Both the position numbers and the translations under genes were made by a program. Positions 39,561 through 51,690 of a DNA stretch of 64,000 nt are shown here, piece after piece. Below the pieces are notes generated by a model that did not search any database, was not told the DNA's origin, and worked only from the letters and a program-made list of their open reading frames with translations. The DNA comes from Doris montereyensis (taxonomy: Eukaryota; Mollusca; Gastropoda; Nudibranchia; Dorididae). The stretch is taken from the NCBI GenBank assembly GCA_037039925.1, contig JAXRKP010001381.1, forward strand, positions 60,001 to 124,000, given 5' to 3'. How positions within the stretch are numbered: the first letter of the stretch is position 1; each line of letters begins with the position of its first letter.

Positions 39561-40685
39561 TTTTTTGTATACCCACACTACGCCCGCCCCCCTCTCATCT
39601 TTCCATAAAATGTAACGTGGTGCACCGTCGTGTCAAAGGCTTACACATGCAACTCAATAAACAACCCTAATAATACAACATTCGCAATTTGACTTTAAAT
39701 TATGATGGACATTTTAAGATGAACAACCCTTGTTTGAGAGGTTAACTGCTTGTGCTGAAAAGTTTTCTGTAGTTGCAAATACTACGTTTTGCCTAAATAA
39801 GTTCATACAGGGATATAGGAACGCTCCACTAGAGTTAGACATTTTGCCATTGAGATTCACCGACCTAAGTCTAGTAATTTCCTGTCGTTGTTTTCAAACT
39901 TTGTTTAACCAAGCCACCTGGACAAATTCTTAATCTGTTATTGTGTTATTTTTCTGACCGCTTTCCAACAACGCTTGATTTGAGTAACCATGCAATATTC
40001 AGATTGGGTTTTTTCTGCAAGTCTTTGATTAAAATTAAAATCAATACATTACTTCAAGCTTCTATCCAATATTCAATATTAAAATTTATACTTTATTGTC
40101 AATTAAGGCACGTTGTCTTTGTTCACGACGCTTCAAAGAGTATAAAATAATATACACATTATCATAACAGTGGCATGTATAAAATTCTACGAAGCAGATT
40201 AAGCATAATATATGAATATTATAATACATATGATGGAAAATAATGTATTACGACAACAACAACAATAAAATGTAACAGAAACCAAAATTGTTTGGGAAAT
40301 TTACAGGTAAATAATATAAGACATAGATTAGACGAGAGAAACAATCATAACTAGCGGAGTGAACGATATAAAACCCCATTGTGGTAAATAGCTATAGATT
40401 AGGTAAATATGTGATACAAAAAAGAATTTGATTCCATGACAATGACAACAAAGTATGGCACGTTTTGGGGCCAAGTATATATCGCGAGCAGTTGACATAA
40501 TTAAGGCTGTCTGATGTAGTCATGAGCTACAACAATGGTACTCAACCTGTTTCCGTTGCTTTTCTTGGGATTACCTCCTCACGCTGAGACTAGTGTTACA
40601 CACCAAGGTCAAGATATTGACATTACATAATGTTTTATAGCGCATTAGAATATAGGAACAAAGACGAGTCATATACAAAGAAGAG
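39561..40685. other. Intergenic region with no supported gene
   Basis: Open frames at 39730-39933 and 39941-40150 show no domain. 40190-40390 is an inverted copy of 30740-30990. Confidence 0.5.
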
Positions 40686-40689
40686 GTAA

Positions 40690-40800
40690 ACTCTTGGCCA
40701 CCCTCAAGATTGAAACCCGCCACATCTGCGTCGCCACCCATCACCTCGACATGGAAAGAAAGCGTGTTTCATTTTAGGGAATGTAGTTAGCTTTGTCCGA
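40690..40800 (-). mobile_element. tRNA-derived SINE family 2 fragment
   Basis: The minus strand shows the family 2 order: TTCCATGTCGAGGTGATGG, GCAGATGTGGCGGGTTTCAA. It is degenerate relative to 30195-30300. Confidence 0.55.
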
Positions 40801-40904
40801 GCAGTGGGCAGATGCGTGTACTCTACTGTATTCCCTACTGTCTAAAGGTCCAGGTTTCGCTGCCAAAGACGAGAGTGGGACAATAAACTGTGTTGTATAC
40901 TGCC

Positions 40905-41292
40905 ATTCAGCTCAAAATGAAATATCTAAGAAGAGTAGTAGGGAAAACTAAAAGAGACAAAACCAGAAGCACAGCAATAAGAGATCAAATTAAAGCAGTT
41001 GTCATTAAAACTTTTTTTTTTTAAAGAAATCAACTGAGATGGTTTGGGCATGCAAACAGAATGAATAAAAAGAGAATAGCTAGATGAGTATACAATGCTA
41101 AAACCATAGGTAAAAGATGATAGATCTTGGATGAAGTGGGACGAAGATATATAAAAGAGGCACTAAAGCAAAGACATTTAATCTTCACAGAAGGAAACAG
41201 AAAATATCAAGACAGAATAGCCTGGAACAAGAACATTTCGGGTATTAAACCCATACACCGGAAGGCAGAGGGGGAACCGTTAAAGAAAGAAA
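40905..41292 (+). mobile_element. RTE-like LINE C-terminal fragment at the segmental duplication edge
   Basis: MKYLRRVVGKTKRDKTR-type sequence, then QLRWFGHANRMN, then a WDEVGRRYIKEALKQRHLIF stretch (open frame 41127-41393), match the C-terminal end of the element at 38400-38630. The same fragment is present at 59140-59520. The duplicated block begins in this fragment. Confidence 0.7.
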
Positions 41293-41294
41293 GA

Positions 41295-41400
41295 AAGTTA
41301 GCTCGATTGGAAGCGCGCTCTCTTTTCATGATGGGTGCCGACGCAGAGGTTGCAGGTTCAGTCTCCATGGTGGCCACTATTTGTTCTGTTTGAGAAATGA
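41295..41400 (+). mobile_element. tRNA-derived SINE family 2 fragment
   Basis: An A-box-like TAGCTCGATTGGAAGCGC and B-box-like GCAGGTTCAGTCTCC lie at tRNA spacing, followed by CATGGTGGCCACTATTTG. An identical arrangement is at 59520-59620. Confidence 0.65.
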
Positions 41401-41689
41401 CCTTACTATTAGAATTCCATCAGAAAGGTGAAACGGAACATAAAATCTTCATATGCTTATTGAGATAAGTGATCTCGGGCAATGTTGCAAGTTTTGTTGA
41501 AAAATAAACAGCGGGAAAGATGAAATATATCGAAAGAGTACGAAAAGAGAAAGGAATTAGGACCGACCAGCAGTGCCATTTTATCGTGATTCAAACCTCA
41601 CGCTGATCGGCAACTTTTTCTACTGAAAACATCCCAGGCAAAGTCAACTACAATCTTATGTTTACGCAATAGGCCTACAGTATGTAAAG

Positions 41690-42000
41690 GGATTCAGTGG
41701 TAAGGTGGCGACCTCTCAATCGAAAGGCAGTGGGTTCGCGCCCGACAGCTTGAAAAGTTTTTTAGATTTGTTTTGTTAGGTTTTTTTGGGTAAAATCATC
41801 CCCATGGTCCAGGTAACTGGATCAACAGATAGTCCCATCGGAGACGGATGATAAAAAATAATGGGGTCCCGTGTGCAGATCACAACATTCAGTCAGATCC
41901 TTTGGCTGGTTACAGGGCGGCCATGGCAAAATAGAATAAAAATGCTATCATACTATCAAACACTTTGAGATCATCTTAATTGTGGATGGAAAGCAACATT
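41690..42000 (+). mobile_element. SINE family 3 copy downstream of receptor copy 2
   Basis: It has the head (GGTGGCGACCTCTCAATCG, GCAGTGGGTTCGCGCCC), body (CAACAGATAGTCCCATCGG, GGGGTCCCGTGTGCAGATC) and tail (GAGATCATCTTAATTGTGG). It is orthologous to the insertions beside copies 1 and 3. Confidence 0.8.
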
Positions 42001-42044
42001 TTTTTCTTGTGGATAAAGAAGCCCTTCCGGTTAACAGATATTCA

Positions 42045-43171
42045 CTATTTACGCACACATACAAAGGTTTCTCGAAGTTTTGCACGGTAAGAAGAATTAA
42101 TTGTCATGTATACAAAAAGTTCATAGACGCGTTGATAGCAGAGAATATCCGGGAAAGATTCCATTGAAATATGGACAGATTTTTATCTCCTCCATGATCA
42201 TTTATTTCAGGATTAATCATGTTGATGAAAGTAGCGTATGTACGAGGAATGTTACAGATGATGTACGTAACAGCGAGAGCTAAAACTACTTTTACTAGTC
42301 TCTTAGTCTTAGAGTCAAGATTGGAATCTTGCCCGTTAGCATCGAGTTTAGCAGTCATAGATTTTCGAAGTTGGGAAGATTTCTTCAGACCGTATATCAT
42401 CCAAAAGACACTGCCAAGAACGATAAGAAATGCAGGTAACGGTATAAGAGTGGCATTGAGCATCTTCACGTAGTATTCAACTTCCGGTCGATTATCAGAA
42501 AAGGCGACGACTAAACGGCGTGTGAAATATGTGTTATTGGTAACGGCATCCCCTGATTGTAGGGTCGTCCACACCAGCCGATGAGTCACATAGATAGGGA
42601 CATACATTGCAGTTGTTATGATATGAATGACGATTACGACAGCAATGGATCGTCTTTTTGTAAAGATTTGTTTCACTTTCAATGGAAACGTGACACAGAC
42701 ACATCGCTCCATCGACAGAAAAGCGGTGATCCACCCTGAACCTAAGAACAACGAGTCTTGTAACCATGCGATACTGACGTAATTTATATCCCATGGATTA
42801 AGTTCCGTGGGGTTAAAAAAAGTGCGCCAAACAACTAACACCCTGGATAGTACGACAAACAAAGACATCAGACCGTCGGTCAAAGCCAAACTGAATAGCC
42901 CCACTGTCATGCTGTCTTTGATGCCTAACTGGTAGAATATATAAATGTTGATTACGTTGTTGACGACTCCGAATGTGGATATTAGTCCACAAAGTAGAAT
43001 CATCACATAGAATTCAAGATACCGCATTAACTCATCCGATATCGTTTGGATGTAGACTTTTTCATCTTCCATTATTTGGCCAATTGTCAATGGGTATGCT
43101 GTGACGTCATCGCTTTTAGTCAAGGAGCTCAAAGAGGAGAAAATTGTCACACAGCTTGCATTTATTGCCAT
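42045..43171 (-). pseudogene. Rhodopsin-class GPCR copy 2, frameshifted in helix 7
   Basis: ATG at 43171 (MAINASC) opens the full 375-codon receptor frame, and 350 residues are in register with copies 1 and 3. At 42114-42118 a T6 run of the coding strand is reduced to T5. Helix 7 therefore changes from NASMNFFVYMTINSSYR to NASMNFLYT followed by a stop at 42104, and the NPxxY-equivalent and helix 8 are lost. The original stop is still at 42045-42047. All other receptor features are present, including ERC after helix 3, NNT in loop 2 and CNIPR in helix 6. A homopolymer sequencing error would equally explain the break. Confidence 0.85.
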
Positions 43172-43619
43172 TGTAAGATGAGAAAATTTGCTGACAGCTT
43201 GTTTGGATTCCCTTTTGTTTCTTTGTTTTTCTTTCTTTTATCCTGTGTGTTTCAGTCCAATCTTCGCAGATTTCATCGGTTTTATCGTTTATACGAAATA
43301 GCTGTTAGTCTCTGAAGCTGCTCTTTTTTTAACAACTGAACACATGTGACAGTGTCACTTGTAGAACGATAGTATTACAATCTAGTTGCTACCAAATTCA
43401 ACATGAATTCTTCACTGACCGTCTTAGTGGCATTTTGTTGTCATTCTGTCATTTCATTTCCTTTTAATTTCTTCTTTTGAAATCTATAGTCTGATTTTTA
43501 ACCCTCTGTCCTCAAGGCTGTGGAAAAGGCTACATCTTAACAAGAAATATATATTATTGCCTCCTCTTGTTGCTAAACACGAATCTGCCTCCCTGGAAAT
43601 TAGATCTATTATTATATCC

Positions 43620-43660
43620 CTTATGATGTCATCCTAACATGCCGTTTACCCACGTGACAC
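43620..43660. promoter_or_regulatory. Conserved CRE-like and CACGTG pair upstream of receptor copy 2
   Basis: TGATGTCA at 43624-43631 and CACGTG at 43651-43656 keep the order and spacing of copy 1 when oriented to the gene. The sites lie about 450 bases from the ATG. Confidence 0.3.
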
Positions 43661-43858
43661 AACTCTGTCATTACCAAAACCAGAGTGGGTTCTTAAGGAG
43701 ACAAAATAATATGTCAAAGAGGAAATTGCTTTTCGATTGTCAAGGACAGAAGACAGCCAACAGTGTCAGACGAAACATAACCACGCTGATGATTTCCCCT
43801 TTTTGAATCTCATTTAGTGTCAAGGAGAAAATTGGCAGTTTGACTATCAATTACGGTC

Positions 43859-43975
43859 ATGACCAATCTGAAACTCTTTCACCGACTGATTTTTTTGTAC
43901 GCAAGAGGTATCGATATCCCTGCTAATTTCGATATTCAAGAACCTCTTTTCTCCCATTACAAACACATCCTATAG
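43859..43975 (+). CDS. Conserved 38-codon ORF divergent from receptor copy 2
   Basis: MTNLKLFHRLIFLYARGI, DIPANFDIQEPLFSHYKHIL, stop. Same length as the versions in units 1 and 3. Differences from unit 3 are a single residue (I/N). Unknown family. Confidence 0.3.
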   Translation: MTNLKLFHRLIFLYARGIDIPANFDIQEPLFSHYKHIL

Positions 43976-44574
43976 TTTCCTTAAGCAGTTCAATCCACAA
44001 ATTATTTCTCTGTAAGTATTATTCAAATTAAATCTTTCACTGTAGAGCTGTATTTCAACGAGTTATTATATCAATCTTGTACGAGTCGTGTATGTCTTCT
44101 TTCACGTAAGCCATATTTTCTGTTATGATTAAGCCGGTTTTCTTTACGCAGGCTAGCTGCGATAAGTGATTTTCTCCTTCAATTGGAGTTTACATATTGT
44201 TATTGTTCGATCGCGGTCTGACATTACATAATAGGCCTTTCACAAGGTAAATTCTAGAGAGGGACAAAAATGGTCTTTATTGTGCCGATAATACACATTT
44301 CAAATTGTTTCGTCAAACGGATATTTTGTTCACTGAGAGCATAATAAAATTTTAATGCAATTTAAAGTAATCGTGAAATCCTCATTTCGAAACATAGCAA
44401 TGTCAGGTCCAATGATGTGTTCCTCGGGAAAGACACTTAAAGACGCATTTCTACTCATCACAAGCTTATATTATTAAAACAACACGCACTACTGTATAAT
44501 GTAAATTTATTTTCATCTCTTATGACGTCATCCAGACATCAAGTATAAAATCACATGACGCTGTGGAAAGGACA

Positions 44575-45345
44575 GTTCAGGCCGAAAACATATTAAGGTT
44601 GAAAAAACATACTAATACTAAAGGTAAGGCCGAAAACATTGTAAAGTTCGAAAACAATTAAAGTCGAAAAGAACATACTAAGGTCGAAAACATACTAAGG
44701 TCGAAAACATACTAAGGCCGAAAAAACTATGAAAACATGAATCGAAAACATACTAAGGCCGAAAACATACTAAGGCCGAAAACATTCAAAAGCCGAAAAC
44801 ATATTAAGGTCGAAAACATACTAAGGCCAAAAAATATTAAGGTCAAAAACATACTAAGGCCCAAAACATACTAACAGTCGAAAACATACTAAAGCCGAAA
44901 ACATACTAAGGTCGAAAAACTAACAGTCGAAAACATACTAAGGTCGAAAACATACTAAGGTCGAAAACATACTAGGTCGAAAACATACTAAGGTCGTCAA
45001 AAAAACTAAGGCCCAAAACATACTACAGTCGCCGAAAAAAAGGTCGAAAACATACTAAGGTCGAAAACATGCTAAGGTCGAAAACATACTAAGGTCGAAA
45101 ACATACTACGGTCGAAAACATACTGAGGCCGAAAATATATTAATGTCGAAAACATACTAAGGCCGAAATATAATATTCGAAAACATACAAAGGTCGAAAA
45201 TATACTATTACTACGACCGAAAACATACTATGGCCAAAAACATATTAAGGTCGAAAACATACTAAGGCTAAAAACATATTATATTCCAGAACATATTAAG
45301 GCCGAAAATATACTACGGCTGAAAATATACTAAGGCCAAAAATTG
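44575..45345 (+). repeat. 17-bp minisatellite, left copy
   Basis: About 45 units of AAGGTCGAAAACATACT, with GGCCG and AAAGCCG variants and irregular spacers. It is about 770 bases here versus about 665 in the right copy, so length changed after the duplication. Confidence 0.93.
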
Positions 45346-46059
45346 AAGGAGAATGACGGGACATAATTCATTTACGATCAAAATACAACAGAAATAGTGG
45401 ATATAGTGATGATAGACACTCCAACTTGCAGCCGTCACTATACTTCCGGTCGGGGCGACTGGCGGAAGTGCAGCGTGCTACATTCGATCCTTCAAGTTGA
45501 ATGACGCAGCACCGGAAATAATAAAAGATTCAGGCGGAGAATAAAATCAGACAAATATATATATCTTTAATATTATACATCTAGTCCCCTTTTAATTGTC
45601 AAATATGACTTCAGCGCTGTCGAAAACTCCCGGGTGCGAGGATTTTGCAATGTTTTGCTTTATTTGGCTATTTCAAGATCTTTTGAAGATTTTTATAAAA
45701 ATGTCTCTTTTATGCCTAGCGATCTACGTCACAGGAAGCCACAATAGAATAATCACAGTTTTTCACCCGTCACCTGCCTTCTTTTCTGAGGCTTCAGAAT
45801 GAAGGATTGGGTGTGTTTTCAAACCAACGTTATCACCGCTTCGCTATTAATAACTACACATAATATTTGTATATATTAATGACAGTGTACCTACTGGAAT
45901 GCTTGTCTTTCATTATGTATTGGTTATTACAGGTGAGCGATGTTGTCCTCCTTATTCAAACATCCGGCCAGCCTGCCTCCAAAATAGACTCCTCGACATG
46001 CCACTATAGACTAGCGTGACGTCACACACCCGGATAGTGTTGTGTTTTACTCGTCCGTA
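45346..46059. other. Distal part of the duplicated block, then unique sequence
   Basis: 45346-45812 is matched at 63536-64000. An open frame at 45596-45802 is disrupted by a small deletion in the other copy, so it is not called. Beyond 45812 nothing was recognised. Confidence 0.5.
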
Positions 46060-46460
46060 CAAATGACTGTGAAGTGACCTCAATTCTCAATTTGTCTTGT
46101 CAAAGTGGTAATTTGGAATTGTACGTATTTTTTAGATTCCCAGTTGCACTGTACTTTGTTAATTTAGTTATTCTTTCTTATCTTAAGTGATCTAGCAGTA
46201 GATTTTTATGTAACAAAGCCACCAAACGATTGATTATTTTTTTAAAAGATCTAATAGTTGACCTAAATTCTACACGACATGTGGATAGATAGACAGATAC
46301 TGATACTGATAGACATACTATGATGTTGGGAAGAGATAAAAGATTTACATTTGTAAGTTTATTTACACTCAGCAATGACCGTTGTTTCTTTCTATGTGTA
46401 TATGTATACATTCGTGGCAGCAAGTCTTCGTAGCCAGCCACCTGACATTTGAAATTATGG
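46060..46460 (-). repeat. Dispersed repeat, inverted partner of 24730-24940
   Basis: Minus-strand phrases match the plus strand at 24730-24940 in the same order, with an extra segment of about 200 bases (46120-46320) here. Confidence 0.6.
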
Positions 46461-46544
46461 AATTACTTATGCCCGTGTAATTGATATAGTATTATTATTC
46501 TGATTGAGACATTTTTCTGGGTTCTTTTACAGGAGAGAGAGAGA

Positions 46545-46546
46545 GG

Positions 46547-46580
<34 letters not shown>

Positions 46581-46581
46581 G

Positions 46582-46615
<34 letters not shown>

Positions 46616-46713
46616 TATATATATATATATAATATAGATATAGATATATACAGATAGAAATATAGATATAGATATATATAGATATATACATGTTCCGAGA
46701 GAGATATATATAG

Positions 46714-46748
<35 letters not shown>

Positions 46749-46768
46749 ATAAAGATATATATATAGAT

Positions 46769-46812
<44 letters not shown>
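46545..46812. repeat. (TA)n with GATA and CATA interruptions
   Basis: About 265 bases of near-continuous TA dinucleotides. Its alternating sequence is self-complementary. Confidence 0.97.
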
Positions 46813-46813
<1 letters not shown>

Positions 46814-46859
46814 ATAACACATATTATCTTTAGTAAAGGTCGATTTTAAGATAACACAT

Positions 46860-47560
46860 ATTATCTTTCGTCTTTTTCTTCTTGTTATTCATCTTCTTCA
46901 TGTTTTTGAAAGAACGATAGAATGTTACGAAATTTAACGCTTTTAACACTTTTAACACAATTGGTTATTTTTTGCTCGTCTTCTTCTTTTACTTTCTTCT
47001 TCTTTTTCATCTTCTTCATGTTTATATTAAAATAGTATTTACTATTTCTTTGAAGATCTTTTAATTGAATTATTAGATCTGTCTCTCTAAATAAATCTTC
47101 TTCATGATTATATCATCATTGTTTCCTTTCTATTTCTTTTTGTCAATTTTGTCTGGGTTTAACTCATGTAATTAAATAATTATTTAAATCCACCCATGTG
47201 CTCGATTACTGAACTCCCCCCTAAATTTGTTTTCCTTTTTTATCTTTATCGTCTTCTTCATCTTCATCAGCTTTATCGTCTTTGCCTTCTTCTTCGTTGT
47301 CGATGTCGTCTTCTTCTTCATATTCGTCTTCTCAGTCGCCATCTTCTTCTTCGGCCGCAGCGTCTTTTTCGCCCATTTCATCTTGCTCATGACTTTTGTC
47401 TTCTTTATCGTCTTCTTCATCGTATTCGTCTTCTTTCTTGTATTCGTCTTCTTCATCTTTTTTCGTAGTCCTTCTTCTTCATCCTTCTTTTTTTCATCTA
47501 CATCTTTTTATTATTATATTTTTTATTATTATTATTATTATTCATTTTCAATCTTGTTCT
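46860..47560 (-). other. TTC-rich field containing an acidic pseudo-coding stretch
   Basis: On the minus strand, about 47465-47225 reads as a Glu/Asp/Lys-rich chain (KKDEEDEYKKEDEYDEEDD, MGEKDAAAEEEDGD, stop, EDEYEEEDDIDNEEEGKDD) with mixed GAT/GAC and GAA codons. One TGA interrupts it and TAG ends it. No start, domain or splice context supports a gene. It may be a decayed acidic exon or an impure GAA/GAC repeat. Confidence 0.35.
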
Positions 47561-47749
47561 GCTGCTAAATAATTGATTAATTGCCATTACTATTCTATTC
47601 TAATTATATTTATATTCATCAGAAGAAGAAAAAAAACTGAGCCTTCGCTGAGAAATGTAGATCTTGATATGTGACTGGTTGTGTTGTGAGTAATCTAAGG
47701 TAAATATTGGTGTGTCTGCTTTTCCTTCCTATGATTCACCATGTCTCTT

Positions 47750-47990
47750 TTAGATCTAGAGTCTAGATCAGTCTAGAAAGAATAAGCAGACGTGTGAGTA
47801 GACCTGATCTAGCTACGTCGTTACAGTTAGAGTCTAGATCTAAATCTACATGTAGATCTATATCACATTCATTTTAGATCTAGAATCTGTATCATCAAAT
47901 TAAAATCTAGATCTACATCTAAATCTAGCCTCTAGATTTGATTTGATTTCAATAATCAAATGTAGTTTATAGATCTGAACCAAATGTGAT
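47750..47990. repeat. AGATCT/TCTAGA-rich field
   Basis: A smaller, more degenerate relative of the 14240-14885 field, with GATCTAGAGTCTAGATC-type palindromic words. Confidence 0.8.
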
Positions 47991-48126
47991 CAAGCGTACA
48001 TCCTGCCGATAATTTGTTTACGGTTTGCACTTCAAAGAGGATGTCGGCTTCCACACAGTCAATAAAAAAAGTATGACTAAGTAGATATAATGGAACAAAG
48101 CAACTTTGGTTAATTACATATTATAT

Positions 48127-48538
<412 letters not shown>

Positions 48539-48839
48539 AAAATATCCATTATCATTTCAGCTAAATGATTTGGCAAATTACATCAACACAATTTACGAGC
48601 ATCATGTTTCATGACGTCATAACATGTTTACATACAATACAATGTCATAGTCTCCATATTTGGTTAGGATGACTCAGCACTGTGATGGTGGCAGTGCCAG
48701 ATGACCTCAGGCTTCAATGTATTGTAAGCATTAGTTATACATGTACTTGTATTTCTTAAGCCAACACTCTCAAATTTAGACTTAGACCTGATGATTAACA
48801 ACAATAAGTAACAACTCTACCAAAGAAGGTAGGATCAGT

Positions 48840-49060
48840 AGCAGATTGGTTAGGCTGTGGGACTTTTCGGACCATGAGATCCAGTTCAGAATCCTAGACA
48901 GAGTTCAGAGAAAGAGTGCTCCAGAGAAAAGACATAAAACGCATTTCCCCCAGGTGCAAAGGTACAAGCACTACAGGGACAGGGAGAGGTCAGACTAACG
49001 TCCTGAGACCAGAGAGAGATTATAACCTATTCCGAGAGAGATGTTACAGAAACCCGGATA
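48840..49060 (+). mobile_element. SINE family 1 copy in the mosaic region
   Basis: A head (GATTGGTTAGGCTGTGGGAC) and degenerate B box (AGTTCAGAATCC), then CATTTCCCCCAGGTGCAAAG and GGTACAAGCACTA, follow the family 1 order. Stretches that should be present are replaced by AGAGA-rich words. Confidence 0.55.
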
Positions 49061-49134
49061 AGCTCCGGCTCAGGGCCTAAATCACCCTTTAAGAAGAGAG
49101 AACAACCGTGTGACGCTGCCAGATAAGTTTGTCA

Positions 49135-49250
49135 GAGAACAACAACTGAAGGGTTATATGAGAGAGAGAGTTACATGCTTGTTCCGTCTTCTTTGGTGGA
49201 GTTGTCACTTGTTGTCTTTTATCACTTTTGACTTAGCTCCCCAGACAGAC
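49135..49250 (+). mobile_element. Altered copy of the 26100-26205 dispersed element
   Basis: AACAACTGAAGGGTTATA, then GAGAGAGAGAG where CCCGAAACG should be, then TGCTTGTTCCGTCTT and TGGTGGAGTTGTCACTTGTT. The hammerhead-like core is lost at the GA block. Confidence 0.5.
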
Positions 49251-49944
49251 AGTGAGCAGACAGACAGACAGAGATCAGAGACAGAACCTCCTCTTTTATT
49301 ATACAGAATTCATTCTAAGAAGAAAGTACACGTGTGAGAGACATACAATTCTTAGAGCCATTTAGAGACAGAGACTTTCAAATGCAGGTGAAGGGGGACA
49401 TTTAAACGTAAGCCTAGATATGAGAAAATGGAAAAGTATGCGTATTTGAAAGACAGCACTAACCAATGATTATTTAGATAAGACATAGACAAGCCGGGCA
49501 GTGGACAGACAGACAGTACAGAGAGTAGAAGATCCTGAGTTAGAATTTGTTGAAGAAATGGAAAAATTTTAAGGAAATAGACAGAAGGCCTTGAATGACA
49601 AAAGGGACTGAACTGACAAAACATGCTGCCTTGACAAGGAATGAAGAAAAGGCTAAGGGAGAAGACAAATCAGACTTTAATCTTCTAGAGGGAGGTAGAT
49701 TTCAAAAGATAGAAAAAATAAATATAAGAAAGAGTGAAGACAGTTTCGGACTGGTGCATGGAAAAGACAATAAATGAAAAGCGAGAGAAAGAAATGGAAA
49801 AATTTTAAGTAAATAGAGAAAAACAAAACAAAAAAGGACAAGGAATATTGAGGACCAAATATTAATCTTCTCAGGAGAGAAAAGGACTAGAGAAAGAATT
49901 AAAGATCGAGTTGAAAGAAGAGAGACAAGACACAGGGTAAAGAC
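49251..49944. other. GA-rich mosaic with no gene
   Basis: Short recognisable phrases of LINE type are separated by AGACAGACAG and AGAGA words. Open frames are short and unrecognised. Confidence 0.4.
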
Positions 49945-50195
49945 AGAAGCCAAAAGGACGTAACTAAAGAGAGAAGAAATATCTTCGAAAACGATTTACA
50001 AATAGCTGCGGAGAATCTTAAACCCAAACAGGAACTAATGATTTTGGGAGATTTAAATGCTAAAGTAGGCAACAATGTAGAAACGTCAGGAAGAGAGGGA
50101 ATATGTAAAGAAGGAGAGAGAGACAACAAGACTTCTCCAAATGGAGAGAGACAATTAGATTTTTGCCTAAAGAATAACAGAAAATAGCCAACATC
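49945..50195 (+). mobile_element. LINE APE endonuclease fragment
   Basis: It encodes RRNIFENDLQIAAENLKPKQ, ELMILGDLNAKVGNNVETSG, then SPNGERQLDFCLKNNRK and a stop. This is the GDLN-containing part of the endonuclease seen inverted at 35128-34760. The middle (GREGICKEGERDNK) is altered by GA-rich words. Confidence 0.7.
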
Positions 50196-50280
50196 TTTTT
50201 CCCTCATAAACATATCCACAAATACACAAGAGTAGATGAAGACAGGTGTGAAAAGACAATGATAAACTACATAATAGTTA

Positions 50281-50695
50281 CGATAGAGCCGTCGGGCACC
50301 GTTCGATGTGGACGCACTAACTGCAAGACATGCCCCTTTGTGGACGAGCTTCACAACCATTCAGTTCCCTAGACAGACCTGGAGAGTGAATGGGCAATTC
50401 TCCTGCACCTCTCGCAATGTCATTTATGAGAGAGAGCAGTCATTATGGAATGGAGAGATATCGGAGAAACTTGCTTGTAACTCTCCAACAGATTTGGCCA
50501 TCACAGGAGAGATATCGAATACTGCGGAAGCAAACCCGTGCCTTTACATTTCAATAAACCGCGACATCGAGGAACCCATGACCTGAAAGTATGCATTCTC
50601 AGGTCAGACCAGGGTGCTGTCTAGGAAGTCTTTAGAGAACCGTCTTATAGTAAGATTGGGCACAATATACCTGACAGGTATGAACGTCAGACACC
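50281..50695 (+). mobile_element. Penelope-like element GIY-YIG region fragment
   Basis: GTVRCGRTNCKTCPFVDELH, then (frame change) WRVNGQFSCTSRNVIYE and, further on, HFNKPRHRGTHDLKVCILR. The CxxxxCxxC, the 'F.C.SRNVIY' block and 'HF....H...D..V..L' resemble the zinc-binding linker and GIY-YIG endonuclease part of Penelope-like elements. The GIY-YIG motif itself is not intact. Several frame breaks. Confidence 0.55.
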
Positions 50696-50989
50696 AATTT
50701 TTTGTATAATTTTTACCTTAGTCGGGCACGCGCTATTACTATCCCTGACCCTTCACCATCCTCTACCCTACCCCGTCCGCCCCCAGACACCACCCCAAAA
50801 GAAACTACCCCTCCCTAACCCTGCCCCCAACCCCTTCCAACCCGGGCAAAGTTAGGTCCCTCAGCAGTTCACACCCCGTGTGCCCATTTATGGTAGCGTA
50901 GGGTATCTTTGAACACTTTTAAAAAAATAAAAATATTTTTTGTTTTGTTTTTGTTGTTTTACATTCACCATTTACCGGAAGCAACTTTG

Positions 50990-51290
50990 CGCACGGTTTC
51001 TTACCATTACAGAGAGTAGACTCTATTTTATCACCAAAAAGAAAGTACTTGAGACTTTGATAACTTGGATAGTATCAGCTAGTCCTAACTGACATTTTTT
51101 GAAATTTCAGATAAGTTGTTTACTCTCTTCCCTTATTGCATCGATAAATTTGTAATGTTTATACATTTCGCACCTTGAGTGTACATTTTTGCCTTGATTG
51201 ATACTTCCTTTCATTCATTCTCTATCATTTCTTCTTTCTAGACCCAGTGAGATATAGATCTAGTCTTACATTTATCCTATTGTTTCGTTC
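50990..51290. repeat. Local duplicate, better-preserved copy (partner 54940-55225)
   Basis: GCGCACGGTTTCTTACCATT, ACTTTGATAACTTGGATAG, GATAAGTTGTTTACTCTCTT and CTATCATTTCTTCTTTCTAG recur in order at 54940-55225, where pieces are replaced. Confidence 0.75.
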
Positions 51291-51348
51291 TTGTTTCCCA
51301 TACTCACACGTCTCTCTCTCCCTTTCTTTCTTCAGAGACTTTTTCTTT

Positions 51349-51349
<1 letters not shown>

Positions 51350-51430
<81 letters not shown>

Positions 51431-51464
51431 GGAGAGAAAGAGAAAGACAGGTAAAGTCTCTCTC

Positions 51465-51497
<33 letters not shown>

Positions 51498-51616
51498 TAA
51501 CTTTATCTCTCTCTCTCTCTCTCTCTCATACTAAAGAGACTCTCTCTCAGTCTCTCTCTCTTTTGACAAGGGGGACTATTCTCTCTCAGACTCTCTCAAT
51601 TTTAATCTCTCTCTCT

Positions 51617-51667
<51 letters not shown>

Positions 51668-51690
51668 TCTCTCTATTTCCTTCATTCTCT
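51350..51690. repeat. (CT)n tracts
   Basis: Long CT runs with a GA-rich inverted patch at 51430-51460 and short unique islands. Confidence 0.95.

Larger units (their letters stand above)
43172..44574. other. Upstream region of receptor copy 2
   Basis: Homologous to 27000-28417 (inverted) and to 61452-62869. It contains the 38-codon ORF and the CRE-like/CACGTG pair. A palindromic TGACGTCA lies at about 44524, present in copy 3 but not found in copy 1. Confidence 0.7.
40915..45812. repeat. Segmental duplication, left copy
   Basis: About 4.9 kb recurs in the same orientation at 59143-64000 with only scattered differences. It includes a LINE end, SINEs of families 2 and 3, the receptor, its upstream region, a 17-bp array and the following 450 bases. 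The second copy is cut by the window edge, so the true length is unknown. Confidence 0.92.

Noticed and set aside
42219..42473. Opposite-strand open frames across the receptor copies (also at 29115-29363 and 60500-60754)
   Set aside because: They are antisense shadows of the receptor coding sequence.
45596..45802. A 68-codon ORF downstream of the 17-bp array
   Set aside because: The duplicate at 63790 onward has a small deletion that breaks the frame, and no domain is recognisable.
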